Assembly (NCBI GenBank): GCA_002455375.1 | Contig: DKKR01000082.1 | Location: 1 to 5,124, forward strand | From: Bacteroidetes bacterium UBA6661 | GTDB taxonomy: Bacteria; Bacteroidota; Bacteroidia; AKYH767-A; OLB10 | Reading direction: 5' to 3' | DNA: 5,124 nucleotides | In this document: positions 1 to 5,124 of the stretch, piece by piece | Layout: every line of letters begins with the position of its first letter | How positions within the stretch are numbered: the stretch's first letter is position 1 | The notes under the pieces: model-generated | Seen by the model: only the letters and a program-made list of their open reading frames with translations | Told to the model about the DNA's origin: nothing | The model's database searches: none | Made by a program: the position numbers and the translations under genes

Positions 1-84
1 CAGCACACCTACAATAAGTACAGAAAGTGCAACTGCAATAAATAAAAAGTGGGTATTTGAATTGTTTGACTGACTATGGTTCAT
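1..84 (-). CDS. Partial membrane protein, N-terminus only (possibly NorB-like heme-copper oxidase subunit)
   Basis: The reading frame opens with ATG at position 84 and stays open for 28 codons to the window edge, so only the N-terminus is visible. It starts with a short polar stretch (MNHSQSNNSNTH) and passes into a strongly hydrophobic segment (FLFIAVALSVLIVGVL) that looks like a first transmembrane helix; there is no Cys for a lipobox. It begins 28 nt after the stop of the diheme peroxidase-like gene, so it probably belongs to the same operon. A NorC-like cytochrome c is encoded three genes upstream, and NorB-like (cbb3-type subunit I-like) proteins begin with a similar short polar tail and helix. 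A NorB-like subunit is therefore a reasonable guess, but it rests on context. The visible residues cannot separate it from any other membrane protein. That a gene starts here is fairly sure; its identity is not. Confidence 0.5.
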   Translation of the reverse strand, partial: MNHSQSNNSNTHFLFIAVALSVLIVGVL

Positions 85-112
85 TGTATGTAGTACTGAA
101 TCAGAATAAAAC

Positions 113-1135
113 TCAATTTGGATTAGAGAAATCCGGGTTTGTTAAGAAAGTTGAATCGGTTAGTGTTAGAAGAAACGCTTTGAGTTTTTGTTTTTCAAGA
201 GGAGTAAGTTGTAACCCCAATTCTTTGCCGGGTTTTGTCATAACAGGATCGAGTGATGGTGAATGTTTCACACCTGTATTGTAATGTTCAATTACCTGGT
301 CAAGTGTAGTAAACCGTGCATCGTGCATGAAGGTTGTTTTTAATGCAGTATTTCTTAGTGATGGTGTACGAAACTTTCCATAATCTGCTGCATTATGACT
401 GACATTATAATAACCAGCGTTGACACCTGTAAAAACTGAATCAAGTCCGATATTGTGCAAATCACCATCGGAAGTCAATGACAATGAGTGGCAATGAAAG
501 CAGTCACCTTTTTCAGAAAAGAAAATATTGAATCCCTGTATTTCATCAGGTGTAAATAAAGCTTCGTGACGGATAAAACGATCAAGCTTTGAGTTTCCTG
601 AAACAACTGTTCTCAGAAACTGTGCCAAGGCATAAGCACACTTTTTAGTATCAATAGTTGTACTGCCAAATGCTTTATAAAAAAGAATAGGATATAAACT
701 ATCTTTCTGAAGTCTTGAAACATCTGTGCCAAAAAAAGTTTCTACCTCAAACATCATGGCATCCTCCAATGTTCCCTGAATTTCACCATTCCATAAAAAC
801 TTATTCTGATAGCCTAAGTTAACATGTGGAATAATATTAGTACCTGTAACGGCAAAGCCTTGCGACTGAATATGACATGATGAACATGATGAAGTACCTG
901 TAGGATGTAAAAGTTTGTCGTAATATAGTTTTCGACCAAGATAAACACCTTCAACAGTTGTAGGGTTGAATGATGGAACATTCATTGCCGGTAAATTCGA
1001 TGGTGTATTAATAGTATATGGAGTCGGGTTATATGGAGGAAGATTATTTATTGGATCATCATCCTTATCCTTTTTACAGGCAAGTACAGTGAGTAACCCA
1101 ACAACCAATACAGTAAAAATTACTTTTAGCTTCAT
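113..1135 (-). CDS. Diheme cytochrome c peroxidase / MauG-MbnH-family lipoprotein
   Basis: A 340-residue diheme protein of the bacterial cytochrome c peroxidase/MauG superfamily, exported and lipid-anchored. I chose the ATG at 1135. It gives a compact signal peptide (MKLK, hydrophobic core, VLAC) with lipid-Cys20, and lies 1 nt after the upstream stop. An in-frame ATG at 1156 would add seven residues and overlap the upstream gene. After Cys20 comes KKDKDDD, then a Pro/Asn-rich linker. Numbered from the chosen start, heme sites are CSSCH (84-88) and CFHCH (212-216). Other family motifs are LWNGEIQGTLEDAM (114-127), KFRTPSLRN (254-262) and FMHDARFTTLDQVIEHY (269-285). Tyr285 lies where classical peroxidases carry the axial Met, as in MauG and MbnH. 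Family members reduce H2O2 or oxidise a partner protein. The adjacent MbnP-like gene suggests protein modification, but a plain peroxidase remains possible. Confidence 0.9.
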   Translation of the reverse strand: MKLKVIFTVLVVGLLTVLACKKDKDDDPINNLPPYNPTPYTINTPSNLPAMNVPSFNPTTVEGVYLGRKLYYDKLLHPTGTSSCSSCHIQSQGFAVTGTNIIPHVNLGYQNKFLWNGEIQGTLEDAMMFEVETFFGTDVSRLQKDSLYPILFYKAFGSTTIDTKKCAYALAQFLRTVVSGNSKLDRFIRHEALFTPDEIQGFNIFFSEKGDCFHCHSLSLTSDGDLHNIGLDSVFTGVNAGYYNVSHNAADYGKFRTPSLRNTALKTTFMHDARFTTLDQVIEHYNTGVKHSPSLDPVMTKPGKELGLQLTPLEKQKLKAFLLTLTDSTFLTNPDFSNPN

Positions 1136-1136
1136 A

Positions 1137-1862
1137 TTATTGAATATTAAAAACATCTTTTCCGTTTAATGCCAGTTTTGACATGGCAACACTGTCACTC
1201 ATTGAATAATTTCCATCAACATTAAAGTCGTAGTTATGTGGATTAGAAAACCATTCATTAATATTCATTTCCAGATTAAGTGCTGCTGCACCTCCTGAAA
1301 TTTTAAAATCCTTTTGAATGTTTACTTGCACCACGTGTACATTTTTCCCAAGATGCATTGCATATCCGGTTGGATTTCCACCATCCATAAAATTACCTTC
1401 GAGTTTCATAAAATGGTACCCTCCTCCCATCATATCCGGCCAACTCATATTTTCATTATCAATTGTATTTGGCAAAGCATGACTGATGTTATGCAGACTG
1501 TCAAGACCAATTAAAAAACGTAATGATTTATAATTTCCAACAGGCAGCCCTTCAAGACCAAAAGAAGGTGTTTGAGTTGCTGCATCAACGTAAAAGATAC
1601 TATCAAATGTAAACTTGTTTCCGTCAGCATTCTCAAACTCAAAAGCAGAAATATAGAAATGTAATTTCGAAACACTGTAGTTGTTAGCTGCAGCATTTAC
1701 ATACTTTATGCTATTAAATTCAAGCTTACTGCCGTCAACTGCAAAAGATAAATTAAGGTTGAGTTTGTTTTCATCGTCATCTTTTTTCTTACAAGATGAA
1801 ACAATTAAGGTCATCAGTACAACCAATACGACATTGCGTATTAATAAAATTGAAGTTCTCAT
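1137..1862 (-). CDS. MbnP-like putative copper-binding lipoprotein
   Basis: A 241-residue predicted lipoprotein resembling the MbnP family. The signal peptide has a hydrophobic core (residues 11-21) and lipobox VSSC with lipid-Cys24. The KKKDDDE tail that follows matches the Bacteroidota lipoprotein export signal, so surface exposure is likely. Family-like features are a beta-rich body with KLHFYISAFEF (66-76), the GLPVGNYKSLRFLIGLDS segment (105-122), MSWPDMMGGGYHFMKLEG (139-156) and a C-terminal NINEWFSNPHNYDF segment (200-213). The only tryptophans are W141 and W204. Possible metal ligands are H150, H170, H176 and H209. In characterised MbnP, a Trp is oxidised to kynurenine by the diheme partner MbnH and contributes to copper binding. 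Here a diheme MauG-type gene follows 1 nt after the stop, suggesting the same kind of pair. Copper binding is inferred from family and context. The gene starts 39 nt after the cytochrome c stop. Confidence 0.85.
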   Translation of the reverse strand: MRTSILLIRNVVLVVLMTLIVSSCKKKDDDENKLNLNLSFAVDGSKLEFNSIKYVNAAANNYSVSKLHFYISAFEFENADGNKFTFDSIFYVDAATQTPSFGLEGLPVGNYKSLRFLIGLDSLHNISHALPNTIDNENMSWPDMMGGGYHFMKLEGNFMDGGNPTGYAMHLGKNVHVVQVNIQKDFKISGGAAALNLEMNINEWFSNPHNYDFNVDGNYSMSDSVAMSKLALNGKDVFNIQ

Positions 1863-1901
1863 ACTCTATTGAATTTATTGTTTGTTTTCATGTTTAGACT
1901 T

Positions 1902-2276
1902 CTAGTAAGCAGGTATTTGTTTTGATGTTTGATCAATATATTTCAAATACTCGATGACTTGCTTAACCTCATTATCACTCAGATTAAAATCGGGCATACG
2001 CACGGTTCCGTTTTTTAGTATTGCTGAAAAGTATGCATCATTTTGTGCTTTTTGAGTATAGGCAGATGTCAGTTCAGGACCAAGATATCCACCTAAGCCA
2101 TAAAGCTGATGGCATGCAGTACAGTTAAATTTCTGATAGAGCATTTTACCTTTATATGCATCATCGTTCATTGTAAAGGTTGCACCTGCAGTTGCTTTGG
2201 TGTAAACAAATGCAGTATATAAACTAAATAATATAAAAAGTGTAATAAGCACCTTAAACTTTAAACTCAATTGCAT
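1902..2276 (-). CDS. Membrane-anchored monoheme cytochrome c, NorC-like
   Basis: A 124-residue class I cytochrome c with an uncleaved-looking N-terminal helix (about residues 7-25) that would anchor the heme domain on the periplasmic side. The heme site is NCTACH (C52, C55, H56). The likely axial Met is M94 in VRMPDFNLSD. The segment after the heme (QLYGLGGYLGPELTSAY, 57-73) and the MPxFNLSDxE motif resemble NorC, the cytochrome c subunit of nitric oxide reductase, which hands electrons to NorB. Related monoheme subunits also occur beside uncharacterised NorB-like oxidases in Bacteroidota, so NO reduction is not proven. It is the first gene of the left cluster, 185 nt beyond paaD and past a terminator-like region, so it probably starts its own transcript. 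The leader lacks a Shine-Dalgarno sequence. A generic electron-carrier cytochrome c is the alternative. Confidence 0.88.
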   Translation of the reverse strand: MQLSLKFKVLITLFILFSLYTAFVYTKATAGATFTMNDDAYKGKMLYQKFNCTACHQLYGLGGYLGPELTSAYTQKAQNDAYFSAILKNGTVRMPDFNLSDNEVKQVIEYLKYIDQTSKQIPAY

Positions 2277-2302
2277 AGCTGAATCGTTTTCACATTTCCA
2301 CT

Positions 2303-2333
2303 ATTATAGAATTGTTTGAATCATCATATACAA
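2303..2333 (-). promoter_or_regulatory. Candidate promoter for the cytochrome c gene
   Basis: On the minus strand a perfect TATAAT (2308 to 2303) lies about 27 nt before the cytochrome c start codon, with TTGTAT (2333 to 2328) 19 nt upstream of it. The spacing is somewhat long. The Bacteroidota-type -7 element TAnnTTTG is not matched, although a TTTG overlaps the upstream box. A promoter is expected here because a terminator-like hairpin separates this gene from the paa operon, but an AT-rich region gives such boxes by chance. Confidence 0.25.
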
Positions 2334-2372
2334 ATGAACAATTCTCAGCAAGAAGACCTATTGACTAATGAT

Positions 2373-2397
2373 AGTGATAAGGCTGACTTTTATCACT
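2373..2397. repeat. Perfect 8-bp inverted repeat in the intergenic gap
   Basis: AGTGATAA (2373-2380) and TTATCACT (2390-2397) are exact reverse complements around a 9-nt spacer (GGCTGACTT). No T-run follows on the minus strand, so it is not a classical intrinsic terminator for paaD. It lies about 97 nt before the cytochrome c start codon, upstream of the promoter candidate. It could be an operator for a dimeric regulator or a second RNA hairpin at the end of the paa transcript. The sequence does not decide between these. Confidence 0.4.
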
Positions 2398-2401
2398 GTT
2401 T

Positions 2402-2451
2402 AAAAAAGTATCAGATTAGTCTGAAAAATAATTATTTAAATGAGTCTGATA
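2402..2451 (-). terminator. Likely intrinsic terminator of the paa operon
   Basis: Read on the minus strand after the paaD stop, TCAGA and TCTGA (2424-2420 and 2415-2411) form a 5-bp stem with a 4-nt loop, followed after TAC by six T residues (2407-2402). An alternative, longer-range 7-bp stem pairs TATCAGA (2451-2445) with TCTGATA (2415-2409). Both end just before the T-run. The stems are AT-rich and weak, but position and polarity fit the end of the paaABCD transcript, 10 to 60 nt beyond paaD. Confidence 0.5.
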
Positions 2452-2461
2452 AAAGAAAAAA

Positions 2462-2977
2462 TCAATGATGGCATTTAAAATGCTCGAATGGTTGTCTGCA
2501 ATTATCACAAAAATAAAGTGCTTTGCATGCTGTTGACCCAAACCAACTGGTAAGATGTGTTTTATCTGAATTACAAAAGGGGCACTGCAAACTTACCTCA
2601 TCAGGTCGTAAATGTTTTATTTGTGATGAATGTTGTGGTGGTGCAATGCCGTATTCAGAAAGTTTCTTTTTAGCATCATCAGAAAGCCAGTCCGTAGTCC
2701 ATGCCGGAAAGTGTACTGTCTTTAGTTTAAAATCAGTGATGTTATTTTCTTTTAAGATAGTTTTAATTTCTGCTTCAATTGCAAACATAGCAGGACAACC
2801 TGAGTATGTTGGTGTAATGGTAATATTGAGTTGTCCGTTAACCCAATCAACACTTCGTAAAACACCTAACTCACCAATTGTAATTACCGGCACTTCAGGA
2901 TCAGGAATGGCATACAGTAACTGAAAAATTTCTGATGATTCTAAACTACTTTGTTCTTTCATGGAATCCTTTACCAT
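2462..2977 (-). CDS. paaD: Phenylacetyl-CoA epoxidase maturation protein PaaD
   Basis: PaaD, an accessory protein of the phenylacetyl-CoA epoxidase, thought to act in iron-sulfur or metal-centre maturation of the complex rather than as a catalytic subunit. The N-terminal half is a MIP18/DUF59-type domain (about residues 15-95) with IPDPEVPVITIGELGVL and the YSGCPAM motif (C61). The C-terminus is a Cys-rich, probably metal-binding segment: CPFC (132-135), C151, CDNC (157-160) and C169, with the family-typical SxFGSTACKALYxC pattern. The length of 171 residues is close to the roughly 165 usual for the family. The first ATG (2977) overlaps the paaC stop by 7 nt. A second ATG at 2962 has an AAAGGA box 4 nt before it and gives 166 residues, so it may be the real start. 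It is the last gene of the paa run here, and no paaE follows. Confidence 0.95.
   Translation of the reverse strand: MVKDSMKEQSSLESSEIFQLLYAIPDPEVPVITIGELGVLRSVDWVNGQLNITITPTYSGCPAMFAIEAEIKTILKENNITDFKLKTVHFPAWTTDWLSDDAKKKLSEYGIAPPQHSSQIKHLRPDEVSLQCPFCNSDKTHLTSWFGSTACKALYFCDNCRQPFEHFKCHH
2967..2972 (-). promoter_or_regulatory. Shine-Dalgarno-like AAAGGA before an internal paaD start
   Basis: On the minus strand AAAGGA precedes an ATG at 2962 by 4 nt (TTCC). It lies inside the first codons of the longer paaD frame, just downstream of the paaC stop. The ATG at 2977 has no comparable box. This favours Met6 of the long form as the start, although Bacteroidota depend little on such boxes. Confidence 0.35.
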
Positions 2978-3726
2978 TTTGCATCAGGATATGCACGAGG
3001 CAAAAATTGCATTTCAGCAAGAATAAATCCAAGATACTCTGTATGAACTCCTTTACGGCTTCCTGTTCGCATAAAATTATTAATCTCCGGCACAGATAAC
3101 GTGGCATCATTCAGCACTTGCCTGATATGTTTATTCCAACTTGCTTCTACCTTTTTCATGTCAGCAGCAATTCCAAGTTTTAACAACGCCTCATCAACTT
3201 GATCAATCTCAAAAAGATCTCCGGTATAATTCCATAGTTCATTGACTGCAGCCTGCACTCTTTGATGACTTTCTTCAGTCCCATCTCCCAAACGCAATGT
3301 CCAATCCGAAGCAAAACGCAAATGGTAGTTAACCTCCTTCAATGATTTAACAGCTAAGGCACTCATATTTTTATCAGTAGCGTGTGTGAGCTCAGAATAT
3401 AAATAATGCTGCCACGTACTTACAAAAAGTTGTCTGATAATTGTAAAACCAAAATCAACATTAGGTTGTTCAGTCAGCAATAAATTTCTGAAATGGTTTG
3501 CATCTCTATGAAAAGCCAAAACATCTTCATTACGACCTTTACCCTCTATTTCACCGGCATAAGCAAGAAACGCTTTTGCTTGTCCTAACAAATCGAGTGC
3601 AATATTGGTGAGCGCAATATCTTCTTCAAGCATTGGACCATGCCCACACCATTCACCCAAACGCTGACTTAAAATGAGACTTGTATCACCTAAACGCAAT
3701 GTGTATTCAAATAAATCTTTATTCAT
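2971..3726 (-). CDS. paaC: Phenylacetyl-CoA 1,2-epoxidase structural subunit PaaC
   Basis: PaaC, the non-catalytic, ferritin-like partner of PaaA in the cytoplasmic epoxidase that converts phenylacetyl-CoA to its ring-1,2-epoxide. At 251 residues it is close to the family length (about 250). Recognisable blocks, in order: YTLRLGDTSLILSQRLGEWC (residues 8-27), GPMLEEDIALTNIALDLLGQ (30-49), the STWQHYLYSEL segment, EVNYHLRFASDWTLRLGDGT (130-149) with EESHQRV after it, and ELWNYTGDLFE. The protein is largely helical and soluble, with no signal peptide. It starts 5 nt after the paaB stop and its own stop overlaps the first paaD ATG, which suggests translational coupling along the operon. Identity is near certain from sequence and neighbours. 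Confidence 0.97.
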   Translation of the reverse strand: MNKDLFEYTLRLGDTSLILSQRLGEWCGHGPMLEEDIALTNIALDLLGQAKAFLAYAGEIEGKGRNEDVLAFHRDANHFRNLLLTEQPNVDFGFTIIRQLFVSTWQHYLYSELTHATDKNMSALAVKSLKEVNYHLRFASDWTLRLGDGTEESHQRVQAAVNELWNYTGDLFEIDQVDEALLKLGIAADMKKVEASWNKHIRQVLNDATLSVPEINNFMRTGSRKGVHTEYLGFILAEMQFLPRAYPDAKW

Positions 3727-3731
3727 GATTA

Positions 3732-4019
3732 CTAAACCTGCTTAATGCCATCAGGCGTTTTATAAAAGTTCGGGTGACGATAAATTTTATCATCTGAAGG
3801 TTCAAAAAAGGAAGCAATATCTTCGGGAGAAGAAGATGAAATACATTCAGAAGGTACTACCCAAATGCAGGTTGCTTCGCCACGTCTGCTGTAAACATCG
3901 CGTGCATTTAGTAATGCCATTTCTTTATCTGCTGCTCTTACACTTCCTGCATGCTCAAAAGACATTCCGGTTTTCTTTTGGGTGAACACCTCCCATAATT
4001 GCAATTGTTTGTCGGACAT
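3732..4019 (-). CDS. paaB: Phenylacetyl-CoA 1,2-epoxidase subunit PaaB
   Basis: PaaB, the small subunit of the multicomponent phenylacetyl-CoA epoxidase. It helps hold the PaaA/PaaC heterodimers together and is needed for the intact complex. Its 95 residues match the usual length. Family motifs cover almost the whole protein: LWEVFTQKKTGMSFEHAGSV (8-27), ADKEMALLNARDVYSRRGE (30-48), IWVVPSE (52-58) and the C-terminal DKIYRHPNFYKTPDGIKQV (77-95). The usual acidic/Phe segment before the Tyr-Arg-His-Pro block is present (FFEPSDD). It begins 41 nt after paaA behind an AT-rich leader without a Shine-Dalgarno box and is followed 5 nt later by paaC. I see nothing odd in it. Confidence 0.97.
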   Translation of the reverse strand: MSDKQLQLWEVFTQKKTGMSFEHAGSVRAADKEMALLNARDVYSRRGEATCIWVVPSECISSSSPEDIASFFEPSDDKIYRHPNFYKTPDGIKQV

Positions 4020-4060
4020 TGTGAACTAAAATTAAAATAATTATTGTTGAAATTATAGAC

Positions 4061-5005
4061 TTATGCCGCTTTATTCTTTTTGCGTTTTTCAGCAAATGCA
4101 ATAGCGGCTTCGCGCACCCACTGACCATTTTTATGTGCATCGTTGCGCTGCTTCATTCTAAGTCTGTTGCAGGGGCCATTACCACCAATAACTGCATAAA
4201 ACTCATCCCAGTTGATTTCACCCCATTCATAGTGACGTGTTTTTTCATTCCACTTCAACTTATCATCCGGAATTTTTATGCCGATTGCTTCAGCCTGTGG
4301 CACTGTTCTGTCAATAAACCGCTGACGCAAATCGTCATTGCTGTAAAGTTTAACTTTCCACCGCATGAGTTCATCGGAGTTCGGAGAGTTTTTATCACTC
4401 GGACCAAACATCATCAGTGATGGCCACCAAAACCTGTTCACTGCATCCTGAACCATTTGCTTTTGCGCTTCAGTTCCCTGCATCATATTGGCTAAAATCT
4501 GATAGCCTTGTTTCTGATGAAAATTTTCTTCTTTACAGATACGTAGCATAGCTCTTGCATAGGGACCAAAAGAACATTTTGCCAATGCAGTCTGGTTTAC
4601 AATTGCTGCACCATCCACAAGCCAACCTATTGCTCCCATGTCTGCCCAGTTTAATGTGGGGTAATTAAAAATACTTGAATATTTTGCTTTACCCGTCAGT
4701 AACTGATTAATCATTTCATCACGACTGATGCCTAAAGTTTCTGTGGCACTGTAGATGTACAATCCATGCCCCGCTTCGTCCTGTACTTTGGCTAACAACA
4801 CCATCTTTCGCATTAACGATGGTGCTCGTGTAATCCAGTTCCCTTCGGGCAACATTCCAACCACCTCGCTATGGGCATGCTGCGACATCATTCTTATGAG
4901 CTGATGCCTATACCGTTCAGGCATCCAATCTTTAGGCTCAATACTTATACCTGCATCAATCTTTGCCTGGAAATCTTTTTCCAATTGTTCTATATTCACC
5001 TCCAT
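4061..5005 (-). CDS. paaA: Phenylacetyl-CoA 1,2-epoxidase catalytic subunit PaaA
   Basis: PaaA carries the diiron site of the cytoplasmic phenylacetyl-CoA 1,2-epoxidase. Using O2 and electrons from the reductase PaaE, the complex epoxidises the aromatic ring of phenylacetyl-CoA, the committed step of aerobic phenylacetate breakdown. The 314 residues match the family (about 310). The ferritin-like helices show the expected iron-ligand pattern: E47 in SQHAHSEVVG, E77 and H80 in QDEAGHGLYIYSATE, and E140 and H143 in KEENFHQKQGY. Other typical segments are RFWWPSLMMFGPSD (171-184), KWNEKTRHYEWGEINWDEFY (241-260), NGPCNRLRM and a Lys-rich C-terminus. The ATG at 5005 gives the family-like N-terminus. 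It follows the enoyl-CoA hydratase stop by 39 nt of AT-rich DNA, so it is probably internal to a longer operon. No catalytic residue appears to be missing. Confidence 0.97.
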   Translation of the reverse strand: MEVNIEQLEKDFQAKIDAGISIEPKDWMPERYRHQLIRMMSQHAHSEVVGMLPEGNWITRAPSLMRKMVLLAKVQDEAGHGLYIYSATETLGISRDEMINQLLTGKAKYSSIFNYPTLNWADMGAIGWLVDGAAIVNQTALAKCSFGPYARAMLRICKEENFHQKQGYQILANMMQGTEAQKQMVQDAVNRFWWPSLMMFGPSDKNSPNSDELMRWKVKLYSNDDLRQRFIDRTVPQAEAIGIKIPDDKLKWNEKTRHYEWGEINWDEFYAVIGGNGPCNRLRMKQRNDAHKNGQWVREAAIAFAEKRKKNKAA

Positions 5006-5044
5006 AATAAATATTTAATTAAAACAATATTAAGTAATCAATAG

Positions 5045-5124
5045 TTACTTTCCTTTAAAAACAGGGATTCTTTTTTCTTTAAAAGCTGCAACACCTTCTT
5101 TGTTATCCTCTGTTTTAAAACACT
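5045..5124 (-). CDS. Partial enoyl-CoA hydratase/isomerase family protein, C-terminus only
   Basis: The last 25 codons and the stop of a gene that enters from the right edge. The C-terminal sequence includes TEDNKEGVAAFKEKRIPVFKG, whose EGVxAFxEKRxPxFKG pattern is the typical end of crotonase-fold enoyl-CoA hydratases and isomerases. Its position 39 nt upstream of paaA suggests one of the crotonases of the phenylacetate route. That could be PaaG, the ring isomerase that forms the oxepin-CoA, or PaaF, the enoyl-CoA hydratase of the later beta-oxidation-like steps. The visible part cannot distinguish the two, so I give no symbol. The catalytic region is outside the window. Confidence 0.8.
   Translation of the reverse strand, partial: CFKTEDNKEGVAAFKEKRIPVFKGK

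Noticed and set aside
1136..1156. Longer N-terminus for the diheme protein (ATG at 1156)
   Set aside because: It adds seven residues before a normal MKLK signal peptide start and overlaps the upstream gene by 20 nt; the ATG at 1135 fits lipoprotein export better.
966..1169. Plus-strand open frame over the diheme gene start
   Set aside because: Antisense to a signal peptide and linker; hydrophobic character comes from the complementary strand.
1511..1696. 61-codon minus-strand open frame inside the MbnP-like gene
   Set aside because: Same strand but a different frame from the real lipoprotein gene, low complexity, and no start context.
60..2319. Short shared string AATTGTTTGA at about 60 and 2310
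   Set aside because: Ten AT-rich bases shared at two distant sites are expected by chance and no longer repeat surrounds them.
1863..2461. Possible methanobactin-like precursor peptide near the MbnP-like gene
   Set aside because: I looked in the gaps around the cytochrome gene and found no small frame with a Cys-containing core peptide.
2523..2924. 133-codon plus-strand open frame
   Set aside because: It lies entirely antisense to paaD, whose family assignment is clear, and its translation has no recognisable motif.
3955..4140. 61-codon minus-strand open frame spanning the paaA-paaB junction
   Set aside because: It overlaps the 3' end of paaA and the 5' end of paaB in another frame, and both of those are certain genes.
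4133..4420. 95-codon plus-strand open frame
   Set aside because: It is antisense to paaA in a conserved coding region; a shadow frame.
1..5124. tRNA, rRNA, CRISPR array, insertion sequence or phage remnants
   Set aside because: Nearly all bases are covered by intact minus-strand genes, and no repeat array, transposase, terminal inverted repeat or tRNA-like fold was seen.

Overview
The window looks like a Bacteroidota chromosome, probably from an environmental, aerobically respiring member. The base composition is AT-rich, leaders are AT-rich with few Shine-Dalgarno sequences, and two lipoproteins carry the Lys/Asp-rich tail after the lipobox Cys that is typical of surface lipoproteins in this phylum. 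The paa proteins are well conserved with the known families, but I cannot name a genus. Every gene I can support is on the minus strand, so transcription runs from high to low coordinates.

Right part (5124 down to 2462): a phenylacetate catabolic operon. It begins with the last 25 codons of an enoyl-CoA hydratase/isomerase-family protein, followed by paaA, paaB, paaC and paaD. PaaA, PaaB and PaaC are parts of the phenylacetyl-CoA 1,2-epoxidase, which opens the aerobic ring-activation route. PaaD is its MIP18-type maturation factor. Spacing is tight (39, 41 and 5 nt, then a 7-nt overlap of paaC and paaD). The reductase gene paaE, often next after paaD, is absent: paaD is followed by a terminator-like region.

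Middle gap (2461 down to 2277): 185 nt without a gene. It holds a hairpin followed by six T residues on the minus strand (likely the end of the paa transcript), overlapping inverted repeats, and a weak promoter candidate for the next gene.

Left part (2276 down to 1): a redox/metal cluster. It contains a membrane-anchored NorC-like monoheme cytochrome c, an MbnP-like lipoprotein, a diheme MauG/cytochrome c peroxidase-family lipoprotein starting 1 nt after the mbnP-like stop, and the first 28 codons of a membrane protein cut by the window edge. The MbnP-like plus diheme pair resembles MbnP/MbnH, in which the diheme enzyme oxidises a Trp of MbnP to kynurenine to make a copper site. Here the pair lies among respiratory-type genes, with no methanobactin gene visible. 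It is the most interesting part of the window.
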